A stretch of DNA of 64,000 bases from Crocosphaera sp. UHCC 0190 (lineage in GTDB: Bacteria; Cyanobacteriota; Cyanobacteriia; Cyanobacteriales; Microcystaceae). How positions within the stretch are numbered: the stretch's first letter is position 1; every line of letters begins with the position of its first letter. A program made the translations under genes and the position numbers. The stretch covers positions 62,001 to 126,000 of the forward strand of contig NZ_JAYGHP010000010.1 in the NCBI RefSeq assembly GCF_034932065.1, given 5' to 3'. The notes under the pieces were generated by a model. The model was given only the letters and a program-made list of their open reading frames with translations. It did not search any database and was not told the origin of the DNA. Below are positions 37,150 to 45,701 of this stretch, piece after piece.

Positions 37150-38007
37150 ATGAAGTTACTTAACGGTCGAAAGTATCTTATTCAAGGTGTCTTAATAGTA
37201 GTAATTGTTATTCTCATTAGTTTGATTATTATTCAGCAAGTAACTTTTCAAGTTCCTGTCTTTGCTTTGCATGGAATAATTGATCGAGAACAACCTAAAA
37301 AATGGCCTTCACGGGCTAACTATTTAGATTATACCATACAAGACCTCGAAACTTTCTTAGAAAAGCTAATTCAAGATAATTACTGGTTTTTATCTTCCCA
37401 AGAACTCTATGATTATTTTATCATAAAATCTCAACCTATTCCCTCGGAAAAACAGAATAATAAGCCAATTCTATTGACTTTTGATGATGGTTATAAAAGT
37501 TTGAATGTTTATCTCATTCCTTTATTAGAAAAGCTAGAAAAAAAACACAATGTTTCTCTAAAAGTTGTCTTATTTATTAATCCTAAATTTATGGAAGAAT
37601 CAGAATCAAGAGGTAAAGTTAAATATCTGAATTGTGATGATCTTAGAGAAGGAATAAATCAAGGATTTTATGATATTCAATCTCATGGTTTAACCCATCG
37701 AACTTTAAAAGGGTTAGATAATAAAGTATTAACGACAGAATTAATAGAGTCACAAAAAATCCTGCAAAATTGTACAGCAGATTTACCCCAAAATGATACA
37801 ATTGCCATTCATTTTGCTTACCCCTATAATCAGTTAGATGAACAAGTGGAAACCGAAACAGCAAAATATTATTTATCAGGATATGGTTATAATAGTAAAC
37901 TAAGAAACTTCCTTTTTATGCCTAATAAAATGAGAATTCCTCGTATTGGAGTGTCTCATGATGATAGTCCAGAAACATTGTTTAAATTAGCTAAATTTGT
38001 CAATTAA
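37150..38007 (+). CDS. Membrane-anchored polysaccharide deacetylase
   Basis: About 285 residues, carbohydrate esterase 4 type. An N-terminal TM helix (about 10-30, VLIVVIVILISLIIIQQ) anchors the catalytic domain outside. NodB motifs are visible: ILLTFDDGYKSL (metal-binding Asp-Asp), DIQSHGLTHRTL (His-Ser-His pattern), and the C-terminal PRIGVSH. I used the ATG at 37150; an in-frame TTG at 37135 would add five residues. It follows the acyltransferase, and the pair could adjust acetylation of an exopolysaccharide, as PgaB-like enzymes do. Confidence 0.88.
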   Translation: MKLLNGRKYLIQGVLIVVIVILISLIIIQQVTFQVPVFALHGIIDREQPKKWPSRANYLDYTIQDLETFLEKLIQDNYWFLSSQELYDYFIIKSQPIPSEKQNNKPILLTFDDGYKSLNVYLIPLLEKLEKKHNVSLKVVLFINPKFMEESESRGKVKYLNCDDLREGINQGFYDIQSHGLTHRTLKGLDNKVLTTELIESQKILQNCTADLPQNDTIAIHFAYPYNQLDEQVETETAKYYLSGYGYNSKLRNFLFMPNKMRIPRIGVSHDDSPETLFKLAKFVN

Positions 38008-38046
38008 TTGGGGGTTATGCAATCTATTTATGAATCGTTTTTTGTC

Positions 38047-38072
38047 TAGGGGTAATTCATGAATTACCCCTA
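38047..38072. repeat. Perfect 26-base palindrome
   Basis: TAGGGGTAATTCA and its exact complement TGAATTACCCCTA abut with no loop. It is about 40 bases past the deacetylase stop and 30 bases past the convergent maeB end, so it could serve both genes as a terminator. It has the TAGGGG/CCCCTA frame of the dispersed set. Confidence 0.75.
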
Positions 38073-38103
38073 CAGATTGTTGATTTTCATGTTAATTTAT
38101 CAC

Positions 38104-40377
38104 TTAATAAGTATTTAATTCTTGAGCATCTAAAACAGCAATTGCTGCCATATTAACAATGGTATTAATTTGACACCCTCTTTGCAGAATATGGACAGAT
38201 TTTCTCATTCCCATTAAAATAGGACCAAGGGCTTCTGCACCTCCTAATTCATGGAGTAATTTATAAGCAATATTTCCCGATTGTAAATCAGGAAAAATGA
38301 GAATATTAGCATTTCCTTTAATTTCACTAAAAGGATAATGTTCTTTGACTAAAATAGGATTAACAGCCGTATCTGCTTGCATTTCTCCATCAATTATTAA
38401 ATCAGGTTGTCTCGTTTTTACTAATTTAACTGCTTCTCTAACGCGATCGCAAAGGGGATGTTTCACACTGCCAAAGTTAGCAAAAGAAAGCATGGCAATG
38501 CGAGGAATAATATCTAATCTTTTTGCTAAGGTTGCACTTTCAATGGCAATATCGGCTAGAATTTCGGCTGAAGGTTCAATATTTACGGTTGTATCTGCAA
38601 AGAAATAAACATGATGTTTAAATAACATTAAATACACCCCAGAAGCGTGAGTTACATCCGGTTTTGTGCCAATAATTTGTAATGCGGAACGAATGGTGTC
38701 AGGATAAGCTTGACTCACCCCCGCAACAAACCCATCTGCGTCCCCTAAATGCACCATTAATAAACTAAAAATATTGTGATTTAAAATGCTTTGTTTCGCT
38801 TGGTTTAGGGTTATTCCTTTGCGTTGACGCAGTTTAAATAACTCTTGGGTATAAGCTTCTAAGTTGGGAGATGTGGCCGGATCAATAATTAGGATATCTG
38901 GTAAATTTAAGCCTAATTCCGCAATTGTTTGCTGGATTTTTGTTTGAGAACCAATTAAAATGGGATGGGCAATACCTTCTTCAATTAAAATTTGACAAGC
39001 ACTCAAAATTTTAGGATGATCGCCTTCAGGAAAAACAATACGTTTAGGGTTTATTTTTGCCTTTTGAATACTATGACGAATAATTTCTCTTGACATCCCC
39101 ATTCGCTGCTCTAGGGACTCTTGATAAGTATTTAAGTTAATCATTTTTTTTGCAACTCCTGTCTCTATTGCGGCTTGTGCAACCGCAGGAGCAACCCAAA
39201 ATAATACCCGATGATCAAAGGGTTTAGGAATTAAGTAATGTCGTCCAAAAGAAATAGTTTCTAGTCCATAAGCGCGTAAAACTGTATGGGGAATCTCCTC
39301 TTGAGATAGCTTAACCAAAGCATTAACTGCCGCAATTTTCATGGCTTCATTAATATCTGTGGCCCGTACATCTAAAGCACCCCGAAAGATAAAGGGAAAG
39401 CCTAAAACATTATTAACTTGGTTAGGATAATCTGATCTTCCTGTCGCTAAAATGACATCAGGACGAGCATTAATTGCTGTATTATATTCAATTTCAGGAT
39501 CGGGATTGGCTAAGGCGAAAACAATGGGATTTTTAGCCATTGACTGCAACATGGAAACTGATAACGCACCTTTTACTGAGAGTCCAATAAACACATCTGC
39601 TCCCTCTAGTGCATCTTCAAGAGTTCTGGCTTCAGTTTGAGAGGCAAATAAGGCTTTATAGGGGTTCATATCTTCTTTTCTACCCTCATAAATTACCCCT
39701 TTTCTGTCACACATAATCAAATTTTTCGGATTAATTCCTAATCTGACATGAAGTTTGGCACAGGCGATCGCAGCGGCACCGGCCCCACAGTAGACAATTT
39801 TAACAGTTTCAATCGGTTTTTCAGCAACTTTTAAGGCATTTAATAACGCTGCACCCGTAATAATTGCGGTTCCATGTTGATCGTCATGAAATACCGGGAT
39901 TTTCATCTTTTTTTTCAATGTTTCTTCAATATAAAAGCTATCCGGTGCTTTAATATCTTCTAAATTAATACCACCAAAAGTTGGCTCTAAACTTTTAATT
40001 GTAGCAATAAATTGATCGGGATCAGTTGCGTTAATTTCTAAGTCAAAAACATCAATATCAGCAAAGCGTTTAAAAAGGACAGCTTTCCCCTCCATTACGG
40101 GTTTTCCAGCTAAGGGGCCAATATTTCCTAACCCTAAAACCGCCGTTCCATTGGTTGCAACTGCCACTAAATTTCCCTTTATGGTATAATCATAGGCACG
40201 TTCTGGATCTTGATAAATTTGACGACAGGGTTCTGCTACTCCAGGGGTATAAGCTAAGGAGAGATCACGCTGGGTAATGAATGCTTTTGTCGCATTAACT
40301 TCTATTTTACCAGGGCGACCCGAACGATGATACTCAAGCGCGTCTTCAGGCAGGGAAGTCATCTTATTTTTCTCCAA
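38104..40377 (-). CDS. maeB: NADP-dependent malic enzyme fused to a phosphotransacetylase-like domain (MaeB)
   Basis: A 757-residue cytosolic enzyme. The malic-enzyme half (1-430) turns malate into pyruvate, CO2 and NADPH, with the motifs [37 protein letters not shown] and [15 protein letters not shown]. The second half (about 430-757) is phosphotransacetylase-like ([40 protein letters not shown]). In known MaeB proteins that half has no acetyltransfer activity but senses acetyl-CoA. Synechocystis malic enzyme is a short form without this half, so the long form here is notable. The start is chosen at the family-typical [15 protein letters not shown] region. Confidence 0.93.
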   Translation of the reverse strand: MEKNKMTSLPEDALEYHRSGRPGKIEVNATKAFITQRDLSLAYTPGVAEPCRQIYQDPERAYDYTIKGNLVAVATNGTAVLGLGNIGPLAGKPVMEGKAVLFKRFADIDVFDLEINATDPDQFIATIKSLEPTFGGINLEDIKAPDSFYIEETLKKKMKIPVFHDDQHGTAIITGAALLNALKVAEKPIETVKIVYCGAGAAAIACAKLHVRLGINPKNLIMCDRKGVIYEGRKEDMNPYKALFASQTEARTLEDALEGADVFIGLSVKGALSVSMLQSMAKNPIVFALANPDPEIEYNTAINARPDVILATGRSDYPNQVNNVLGFPFIFRGALDVRATDINEAMKIAAVNALVKLSQEEIPHTVLRAYGLETISFGRHYLIPKPFDHRVLFWVAPAVAQAAIETGVAKKMINLNTYQESLEQRMGMSREIIRHSIQKAKINPKRIVFPEGDHPKILSACQILIEEGIAHPILIGSQTKIQQTIAELGLNLPDILIIDPATSPNLEAYTQELFKLRQRKGITLNQAKQSILNHNIFSLLMVHLGDADGFVAGVSQAYPDTIRSALQIIGTKPDVTHASGVYLMLFKHHVYFFADTTVNIEPSAEILADIAIESATLAKRLDIIPRIAMLSFANFGSVKHPLCDRVREAVKLVKTRQPDLIIDGEMQADTAVNPILVKEHYPFSEIKGNANILIFPDLQSGNIAYKLLHELGGAEALGPILMGMRKSVHILQRGCQINTIVNMAAIAVLDAQELNTY

Positions 40378-40696
40378 AGAAGACTATGATTATAACCAAT
40401 TAGCCTAATTATTGATAAATTTGGGTAATAAGATTTAATTATTTTTCGAGAAGCTTTACATTAAGCTGATTTAACCCACTCTTTATTAAGTTTTAATCTT
40501 TCTGGAAATAAAAAAATGTTACAATGGCTACAATATAAATAGGGGAATCTAAACTTAATCCTAAGTTAGAGTTGGTTAAACAAATCTACTAGATTTTCAT
40601 GTTTATTAACTTAACCACCTTGAAAAGCTAATTTAATCGAGATTTTAACCAAAAGATTTTACTGTTATTGAGTTTAGACTAAGGAGAGACTGAATC

Positions 40697-40918
40697 ATGC
40701 TTCAAATGACACGCTATTCTATCGAAGACATTCAAGAAGAGGCTCGTCAGCTAGTGCAACAAGGGAAAGTTGATCGCAAACAGCGAATTTATACCCTTTG
40801 TCAATACCTACCTTCCGGGGAATGGTCTTGCATTGAAATGGAGTTAGAAAGACATGATTTCTTACTTAGAGATTGTATTGGTGATTTAATTCCTTCGCAA
40901 GAGTGGGCCACCGACTAA
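40697..40918 (+). CDS. DUF4327 family protein
   Basis: A 73-residue cyanobacterial protein. It begins MTRYSIEDIQEEARQLVQQG and ends with IYTLCQYLPSGEWSCIEMEL, then ERHDFLLRDCIGDLI, matching DUF4327. Function is unknown. It has a strong Shine-Dalgarno (AAGGAGAG) and is divergent from maeB. The 319-base gap upstream (40378-40696) holds the promoters of both and no other gene. Confidence 0.85.
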   Translation: MLQMTRYSIEDIQEEARQLVQQGKVDRKQRIYTLCQYLPSGEWSCIEMELERHDFLLRDCIGDLIPSQEWATD

Positions 40919-40924
40919 AATTGT

Positions 40925-41248
40925 TCAGCGATGAATGATTTTTTTCAAGGAAGATAACAGTAAGGGGGAGATTACTAATAGGACAAAAATAACTTCCCCA
41001 ACTCCCCAAATATTATTAGTTTGGGCTTGACTTTGAGCGTCCATTTTAATAACAATGGGAGAAGATGGGGCCTGTTTGGTTAAATTTTGACCAGGGTTTA
41101 CTGTCTTTATTTTTTCTTGGTGAGACTCTTGACTCTCTGTATGGTTTGACTTGTTTTCCTGATGAAAATGTTCACTGTGTGCCAATAATAATGGTTCATT
41201 AGTATTTACGTTCATTTTCCGCTTCCGATTAAGATAAAAGGCGACCAA
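40925..41248 (-). CDS. Small His/Gln-rich protein with C-terminal membrane helix
   Basis: A 107-residue protein that was not recognised. The N-terminal 70 residues are polar and rich in His, Gln and Ser (LLLAHSEHFHQENKSN), and a single C-terminal TM helix follows (about 80-100, VGEVIFVLLVISPLLLSSL). A start at the internal MNVNTNEP (about residue 12) is as likely as the upstream ATG. It is convergent with DUF4327, six bases apart. A tail-anchored or metal-binding role is possible but unsupported. Confidence 0.45.
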   Translation of the reverse strand: MVAFYLNRKRKMNVNTNEPLLLAHSEHFHQENKSNHTESQESHQEKIKTVNPGQNLTKQAPSSPIVIKMDAQSQAQTNNIWGVGEVIFVLLVISPLLLSSLKKIIHR

Positions 41249-41422
41249 AAAACGGGATGATTATCTTTGTAATTTAGTTTTGCTTGTCGTAATGCCTCAG
41301 TTTTATTCATCATACCAAGCTTTAGCCTCAGCATTAACAGAGAATAGGGAAATTTTCATTTTTCAGAATCGGATATTCAAAGGTTGGGCATGGCGAGAAT
41401 ATAACGATTTTGGATGTTAAAC

Positions 41423-41447
41423 GTAGGGTGGGCAATGCCCACCTTAC
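41423..41447. repeat. GTAGGGTGGGCAATGCCCACC palindrome
   Basis: GGTGGGCA/TGCCCACC with a single central A, framed by GTAG and TTAC. It is a second copy of the 35847 element; only the centre base and flanks differ. It lies in the 41249-41601 gap, which holds no gene. Confidence 0.75.
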
Positions 41448-41527
41448 AGCTTACTTTCCCCTATTTTAGTCATTTATGAAAGCGGAAGCGGCGATCAAAT
41501 GATGATTATTGCCCCTTCTGTTAAGCA

Positions 41528-41553
41528 GTAGGGGCGCAATGCTTGCGTCCTGA
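41528..41553. repeat. GTAGGGGCGCAATGCTTGCGTCC hairpin
   Basis: GGGGCGCAA pairs with TTGCGTCC (one G-U) around TGC, preceded by GTA. It sits about 50 bases beyond the mnmA stop region and just before the tandem repeat at 41559. Confidence 0.65.
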
Positions 41554-41558
41554 AAATG

Positions 41559-41600
41559 TTTAATGTTGCCCCGACAATATTTAATGTTGCCCCAACAATT
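41559..41600. repeat. 21-bp tandem repeat, two copies, beside mnmA
   Basis: TTTAATGTTGCCCCGACAAT (+A) at 41559-41579 is followed directly by TTTAATGTTGCCCCAACAAT (+T) at 41580-41600. Only two bases differ. Each unit holds TGTTG...CAACA, which can fold. The array touches the mnmA stop at 41602, so it lies in the 3' end of that transcript. Confidence 0.8.
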
Positions 41601-41601
41601 T

Positions 41602-42660
41602 CTAATTTTTAACTTGTTCAATAATGCCGCCACCAAGTACAATTTCCCCATCATATAATACGGCTGCTTGGCCTGGAGTAATACCAAATTGAGGCTCATC
41701 AAACACTAATTTTAGGCGATGATCTTCAATGGGAATTACTGTTACAGAAACCGCAGGGGAACGATAACGCACTTGTACCTGTACTTGAATAGGGGAAACA
41801 GGTTCAACCATAGACACCCAATTCATTCGCCCTACAGTACAATCAGAACGACCAGCATTAGCACGGTTTCCCACAATAACCCGATTCATCACCGCATCTA
41901 GTTTTACCACATACAAAGGCTCTGGGGCCGCAACTCCTAACCCCTTCCGTTGGCCAATGGTGTAATGATGAATGCCTTGGTGTTTCCCTAATACTTTACC
42001 ATCAAGGTCAACAATATCCCCCTCTTTTTGGTTAATATATTGGTCAAGAAACGCCGCCATAGAGCCGTGAGCTTCAATGAGACATAAATCTTGGCTTTCC
42101 GGTTTACTGGCAGTTTTAAGCTCAAATTCTGCGGCAATGCGTCGGGTTTCTTCCTTGGTTTGTTCCCCTAAAGGAAAGAGCGTTCCGGCTAAAATATCTT
42201 GAGAAAGATCGTATAAAAAATAGGATTGATCTTTATTGCGATCAACTGCCCTTAATAATTGATAACGTTGTGTCTGATCATCATAGCGAATACGAGCATA
42301 ATGACCCGTAGCAATGCGATCGCAGTTTAACTCTTGTTTAGCATAAGCTAACATGGGGCCGAATTTGACCGCACTATTACACTGAGAACAAGGCAGGGGG
42401 GTAATACCCGACTCATACCCTGACACCAAATAATCAATAATATTGGCTTGAAATAAGTCTCTAGTATCCACAATATGATGAGGAATGCCCAATTGTTCGC
42501 AAATAAACGCCGCATCTACCATTCCCTCGGAGCAGCATTGTCCTTTCCCTTTCATCAACCAAAGGGTTAACCCAATTACTTCACAACCTTGATGGTGTAA
42601 ACTCGCAGCAGCGACGGAACTATCAACCCCACCGGACAAACCAACGACGACCTTGTTCAT
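41602..42660 (-). CDS. mnmA: tRNA-specific 2-thiouridylase
   Basis: About 352 residues with the family N-terminus [19 protein letters not shown]; an upstream in-frame ATG at 42684 would add eight residues. It places sulfur at C2 of the wobble uridine of tRNA for Lys, Glu and Gln. The ATP-pyrophosphatase loop is SGGVDSS. The catalytic cysteines sit in [13 protein letters not shown] and [16 protein letters not shown] and the C-terminal [16 protein letters not shown] are also family-typical. Confidence 0.94.
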   Translation of the reverse strand: MNKVVVGLSGGVDSSVAAASLHHQGCEVIGLTLWLMKGKGQCCSEGMVDAAFICEQLGIPHHIVDTRDLFQANIIDYLVSGYESGITPLPCSQCNSAVKFGPMLAYAKQELNCDRIATGHYARIRYDDQTQRYQLLRAVDRNKDQSYFLYDLSQDILAGTLFPLGEQTKEETRRIAAEFELKTASKPESQDLCLIEAHGSMAAFLDQYINQKEGDIVDLDGKVLGKHQGIHHYTIGQRKGLGVAAPEPLYVVKLDAVMNRVIVGNRANAGRSDCTVGRMNWVSMVEPVSPIQVQVQVRYRSPAVSVTVIPIEDHRLKLVFDEPQFGITPGQAAVLYDGEIVLGGGIIEQVKN

Positions 42661-42796
42661 TGTTAAAGGTTTCTTAAAAAGCAAAAAATTAACCGTTTAC
42701 TCTCCCTAGGCTAACATTTTCAATATTACAATAGTGCGTAAGTGTGTAATCGACCTGACGACTCAGGGGAAAATTCCTGATGTCGAAGGTGTGAGG

Positions 42797-43504
42797 ATGT
42801 TTAACAAAGGTCTAATTGTGATGATTCTTACTCAAATCCGTGCCTTAATTAACTTGACTCCTGGTGGCCAAGCCTTGTTCCCAGGAAGCTTAAGAAAATT
42901 TTCAACTTGTTTAGGTTGTGCGTCTAGCTTGGTTTTAATAATGGGTTCTGCTTCTGTTGGTTACGCCCAAAGTTTGACTGGCCGCCCTTTACCTCCCCCT
43001 CCCCTGCCCAAAAATGTTACTCCTGCTTCGGTTGAAAGAGTTCCGGTTGCGCCCAAAAATGAGGTAATTACGCCGGTTGAAGTCATTCCAGTTGCGCCGA
43101 AAGCGTCCCAACCAATACGAGAATATACTTTTCAAGCACCCCAAACCCTTCCTGCTGAGAATATTTCTGAAACTGAAACTGAAACCCTTCCTACTGTTTT
43201 AAATGTGGAACCTGTTTCAACTACTATTCAACCTGTTCCCCAAACTTCTCAATCTGATGAAAAACCTAGTTTTTATCGGGTTGAAGTTGTCGGTAATCAA
43301 GACTTATTATTGTCTCAAGTTAAAGTGATTGAACCGATGGCATTTATTCGCCAAAGTGAAGGGGTTATTCATGCGGGAATGTTCCAAAATTCTCAGCAAG
43401 CTCAACAACGGATTCAAGCTTTACAAAAACAAGGGTTAATCGCCAATATTGTTCCAGTTTATCGGGGTGAAAAACGGTCTTTATTGGTACAAACTAAACC
43501 TTAG
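42797..43504 (+). CDS. Exported SPOR-like domain protein
   Basis: About 235 residues. A signal peptide covers about 15-50 of this start (FSTCLGCASSLVLIMGSASV, then GYAQ). A Pro-rich linker and a C-terminal domain (about 150-232) follow: SFYRVEVVGNQDLLL, IRQSEGVIHAGMFQNSQQAQ, QRIQALQKQGLIANIVPVY. The last part resembles a SPOR repeat, which binds denuded peptidoglycan at septa. An upstream in-frame GTG at 42734 would add 21 residues; the ATG at 42797 has a better Shine-Dalgarno (GTGTGAGG). A role at the division site is likely for SPOR proteins. Confidence 0.7.
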   Translation: MFNKGLIVMILTQIRALINLTPGGQALFPGSLRKFSTCLGCASSLVLIMGSASVGYAQSLTGRPLPPPPLPKNVTPASVERVPVAPKNEVITPVEVIPVAPKASQPIREYTFQAPQTLPAENISETETETLPTVLNVEPVSTTIQPVPQTSQSDEKPSFYRVEVVGNQDLLLSQVKVIEPMAFIRQSEGVIHAGMFQNSQQAQQRIQALQKQGLIANIVPVYRGEKRSLLVQTKP

Positions 43505-43537
43505 TTGTTAGAATTATTCTGAATCTACCCATTGCCT

Positions 43538-43564
43538 AGGGACATAACAGTGTTATGTCCTGAT
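43538..43564. repeat. GGACATAACA/TGTTATGTCC palindrome
   Basis: Ten-base arms (43540-43549 and 43551-43560) around a single G, preceded by TAG and followed by TGA. It is about 35 bases past the SPOR-like gene. Its sister at 43610 has different arms in the same layout. Confidence 0.75.
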
Positions 43565-43609
43565 ATTATTATATTTGATATGATAGACTTGAATGAGATG
43601 TAAATAAAA

Positions 43610-43634
43610 GGATTTAACAGTGTTAAATCCCTAC
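43610..43634. repeat. GGATTTAACA/TGTTAAATCC palindrome
   Basis: Ten-base arms (43610-43619 and 43621-43630) around a single G, followed by CTAC. The centre AACAGTGTT is shared with the 43538 element, whereas the outer arm changes (ATA to TTT) with matching changes on the other side. It is close to the trpD stop (43662) on the other strand. Confidence 0.75.
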
Positions 43635-43661
43635 GAAATCTCCCTACAATCTTTTGATAAA

Positions 43662-44708
43662 TTAATCATTCAAAAATCTAACTAAGCTGGTTAATTTTGC
43701 CCAAGCTGCCCCACTTTTGAGAATTTCCTTGGCAGTTTCAACACCTTTTTTATGGTCTTCCCAAGAGATATAATTTCCCACTTGCAATGCCAAAGACGCA
43801 TTTAAAGCCACTGCATCTTCTTGTGCTTGAGTGCCTTTTCCTTGTAAAACATTAGTAAGAATTGTGGCATTTTCTTCGACATTTCCGCCTTTTAAAGCGG
43901 TTAGAGGTGCGGCAGTTAATCCTAATAGTGAAGGGTTAATTTCACCTAATCTCACTTTGCCATCTTTTAATAAGGCTAAATCTGTAGCATCTCCTAACCC
44001 TGCTTCATCTAATTTTTCCCGTCCATATAATACCATTGCTTGGGGAATTCCTAATTGATTTAAAGCTTGGGCCATAGGACTTAAAAACTGAGGAGAATAA
44101 ACCCCAATAATTTGGCCAGTGGGACGCAATGGGTTAACTAAAGGGCCTAATAAATTAAAAATAGTGCGAATTTTTAAGGTTTTTCTTAAGGGGGCCACGT
44201 GCTTCATCGCCGGATGCCAACCAGGAGCAAATAAAAAGGTAATACCAACTTCTTTTAAAGCATCTGCTACCTTTTCGGGAGTTGCTGATAGTTTGACTCC
44301 TAAATATTCTAACACATCGGCTGAGCCAACTTTACTAGATGCGGAACGGTTGCCATGTTTGGCGACTTTTACCCCGGCAGCAGCAGCGACAAAGGCGACG
44401 GCAGTTGATATATTAAAGGTAGAGGCTCCGTCTCCTCCGGTTCCACAGGTGTCAATGACGGGTTGACTATGATTAATAGGAGTTTCTGGTATAGACTGTT
44501 TTTGCAAGACTTGAGCCATTCCCGCTAATTCGTTAGCAGATACTCCTTTGGCTTGAATTGCTGCTAAAATAGCCCCAGATAGCACAGGAGGAATGGCTTC
44601 TTCTAACCATCCTTGCATCAGTTGAGAGGCTTGGGGTTGGGATAAGGACTGTTGGTTAAGCAGTTGTTGTAGTACCTCGGGCCAAAGATTTGAAGAGTCT
44701 TGAGTCAC
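43662..44708 (-). CDS. trpD: Anthranilate phosphoribosyltransferase
   Basis: A 348-residue enzyme that joins anthranilate and PRPP in tryptophan synthesis. It shows the PRPP loop [17 protein letters not shown] (about 87-103), [20 protein letters not shown], and LAPGW-like [16 protein letters not shown]. Length is typical. It stands alone, as trp genes are mostly scattered in cyanobacteria. Divergent from glsA. Confidence 0.95.
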   Translation of the reverse strand: MTQDSSNLWPEVLQQLLNQQSLSQPQASQLMQGWLEEAIPPVLSGAILAAIQAKGVSANELAGMAQVLQKQSIPETPINHSQPVIDTCGTGGDGASTFNISTAVAFVAAAAGVKVAKHGNRSASSKVGSADVLEYLGVKLSATPEKVADALKEVGITFLFAPGWHPAMKHVAPLRKTLKIRTIFNLLGPLVNPLRPTGQIIGVYSPQFLSPMAQALNQLGIPQAMVLYGREKLDEAGLGDATDLALLKDGKVRLGEINPSLLGLTAAPLTALKGGNVEENATILTNVLQGKGTQAQEDAVALNASLALQVGNYISWEDHKKGVETAKEILKSGAAWAKLTSLVRFLND

Positions 44709-44792
44709 AATAGTTTATAAAGATAAGTGATCTAGTTTTATTTTATAAGATTTGGTGTATTTTGTAGGTTGAATTCCTATTGAAAAAAGAGA

Positions 44793-45698
44793 ATGGGCCA
44801 ATTACTAACTAACTTAAATTCTCAACAATTATCACACTGGTTAACTGAAGCATCTCAAGCAGCAAATAAAGGTAAACTCCCTAATTATATCCCTTTATTG
44901 CAGCAAACGCCTCCCAATTTATTAGCGGTTTGTATTCTCCCTATCAATCATCAAATTAATGCACAGGGAGACATTGATAAAACTTTCCCTTTGATGAGTA
45001 TTATCAAGCCTTTTTTATTATTCTATTTACTCTCCCAATTGGGAAAAGAATTTATTTTTAATAAGGTTGGCCGTGACCCCTCTAATTATCCCTTTAATTC
45101 TCTTGAACAATTACAGATAGATCAAGGTTTTCCTAGAAATCCGATGATTAATAGTGGGGCCATCACCCTAGCTTCTTTATTGCTTGGAAAAGATGGTAAA
45201 ACTCGCTGTCAAAATTTACAAAAATGGTTAAATAAACAGGCTAATTGTAATTTATTTTTAGATGAATTCATGTTAAATTCTGTTCAATCTTTACCCAATA
45301 TTCGTAATCAATCAATTCTGCAAGAATTAGTCAAACAAAACCAAATAAATGAGCCTGAAATTACCTTAGATACTTATAATCACATTTGTTGTCTTTCGGG
45401 AACCATTATTGATTTAGCTCGTTTGGGTTTATTATTAGTAAATTGCCCCTCTTCTCTCTCTCAAGAAAATTGTTTGATTGTGAGGGAAATTATGACTACC
45501 TGTGGACTCTATGAAGCATCAGACACCTTTGCCAAAAAAGTGGGATTTCCTACCAAATCAGGGGTCAGTGGTGCTATATTATCCTTAGTACCAGAAGAAG
45601 GGGCGATCGCTTGTTATAGTCCTGCCCTAGATGCAGAAGGGAACTCAATCTCTAGTTTATTTATTATCCAAAAAATTGCTCAATTTTTAGCTAGTTAA
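44793..45698 (+). CDS. glsA: Glutaminase A
   Basis: A 301-residue serine-dependent glutaminase (beta-lactamase-like fold) that turns glutamine into glutamate and ammonium. The catalytic SxxK is in LMSIIKPFLLFYLL (about 67-71). Other family marks are RNPMINSGAITLASLL with the Asn and Ser, and GVPTKSGVSG-like GFPTKSGVSGAI. It overlaps nothing but is only 3 bases before the FAD-monooxygenase gene, so the two are co-transcribed. Confidence 0.9.
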   Translation: MGQLLTNLNSQQLSHWLTEASQAANKGKLPNYIPLLQQTPPNLLAVCILPINHQINAQGDIDKTFPLMSIIKPFLLFYLLSQLGKEFIFNKVGRDPSNYPFNSLEQLQIDQGFPRNPMINSGAITLASLLLGKDGKTRCQNLQKWLNKQANCNLFLDEFMLNSVQSLPNIRNQSILQELVKQNQINEPEITLDTYNHICCLSGTIIDLARLGLLLVNCPSSLSQENCLIVREIMTTCGLYEASDTFAKKVGFPTKSGVSGAILSLVPEEGAIACYSPALDAEGNSISSLFIIQKIAQFLAS

Positions 45699-45701
45699 AT
45701 C

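Noticed and set aside
41466-41702. A 78-codon frame past mnmA on the minus strand
   Set aside because: Mostly the palindrome and the 21-bp tandem repeat, plus the end of mnmA in another frame.
44119-44466. A 115-codon frame opposite trpD
   Set aside because: Antisense shadow of a clear trpD gene.
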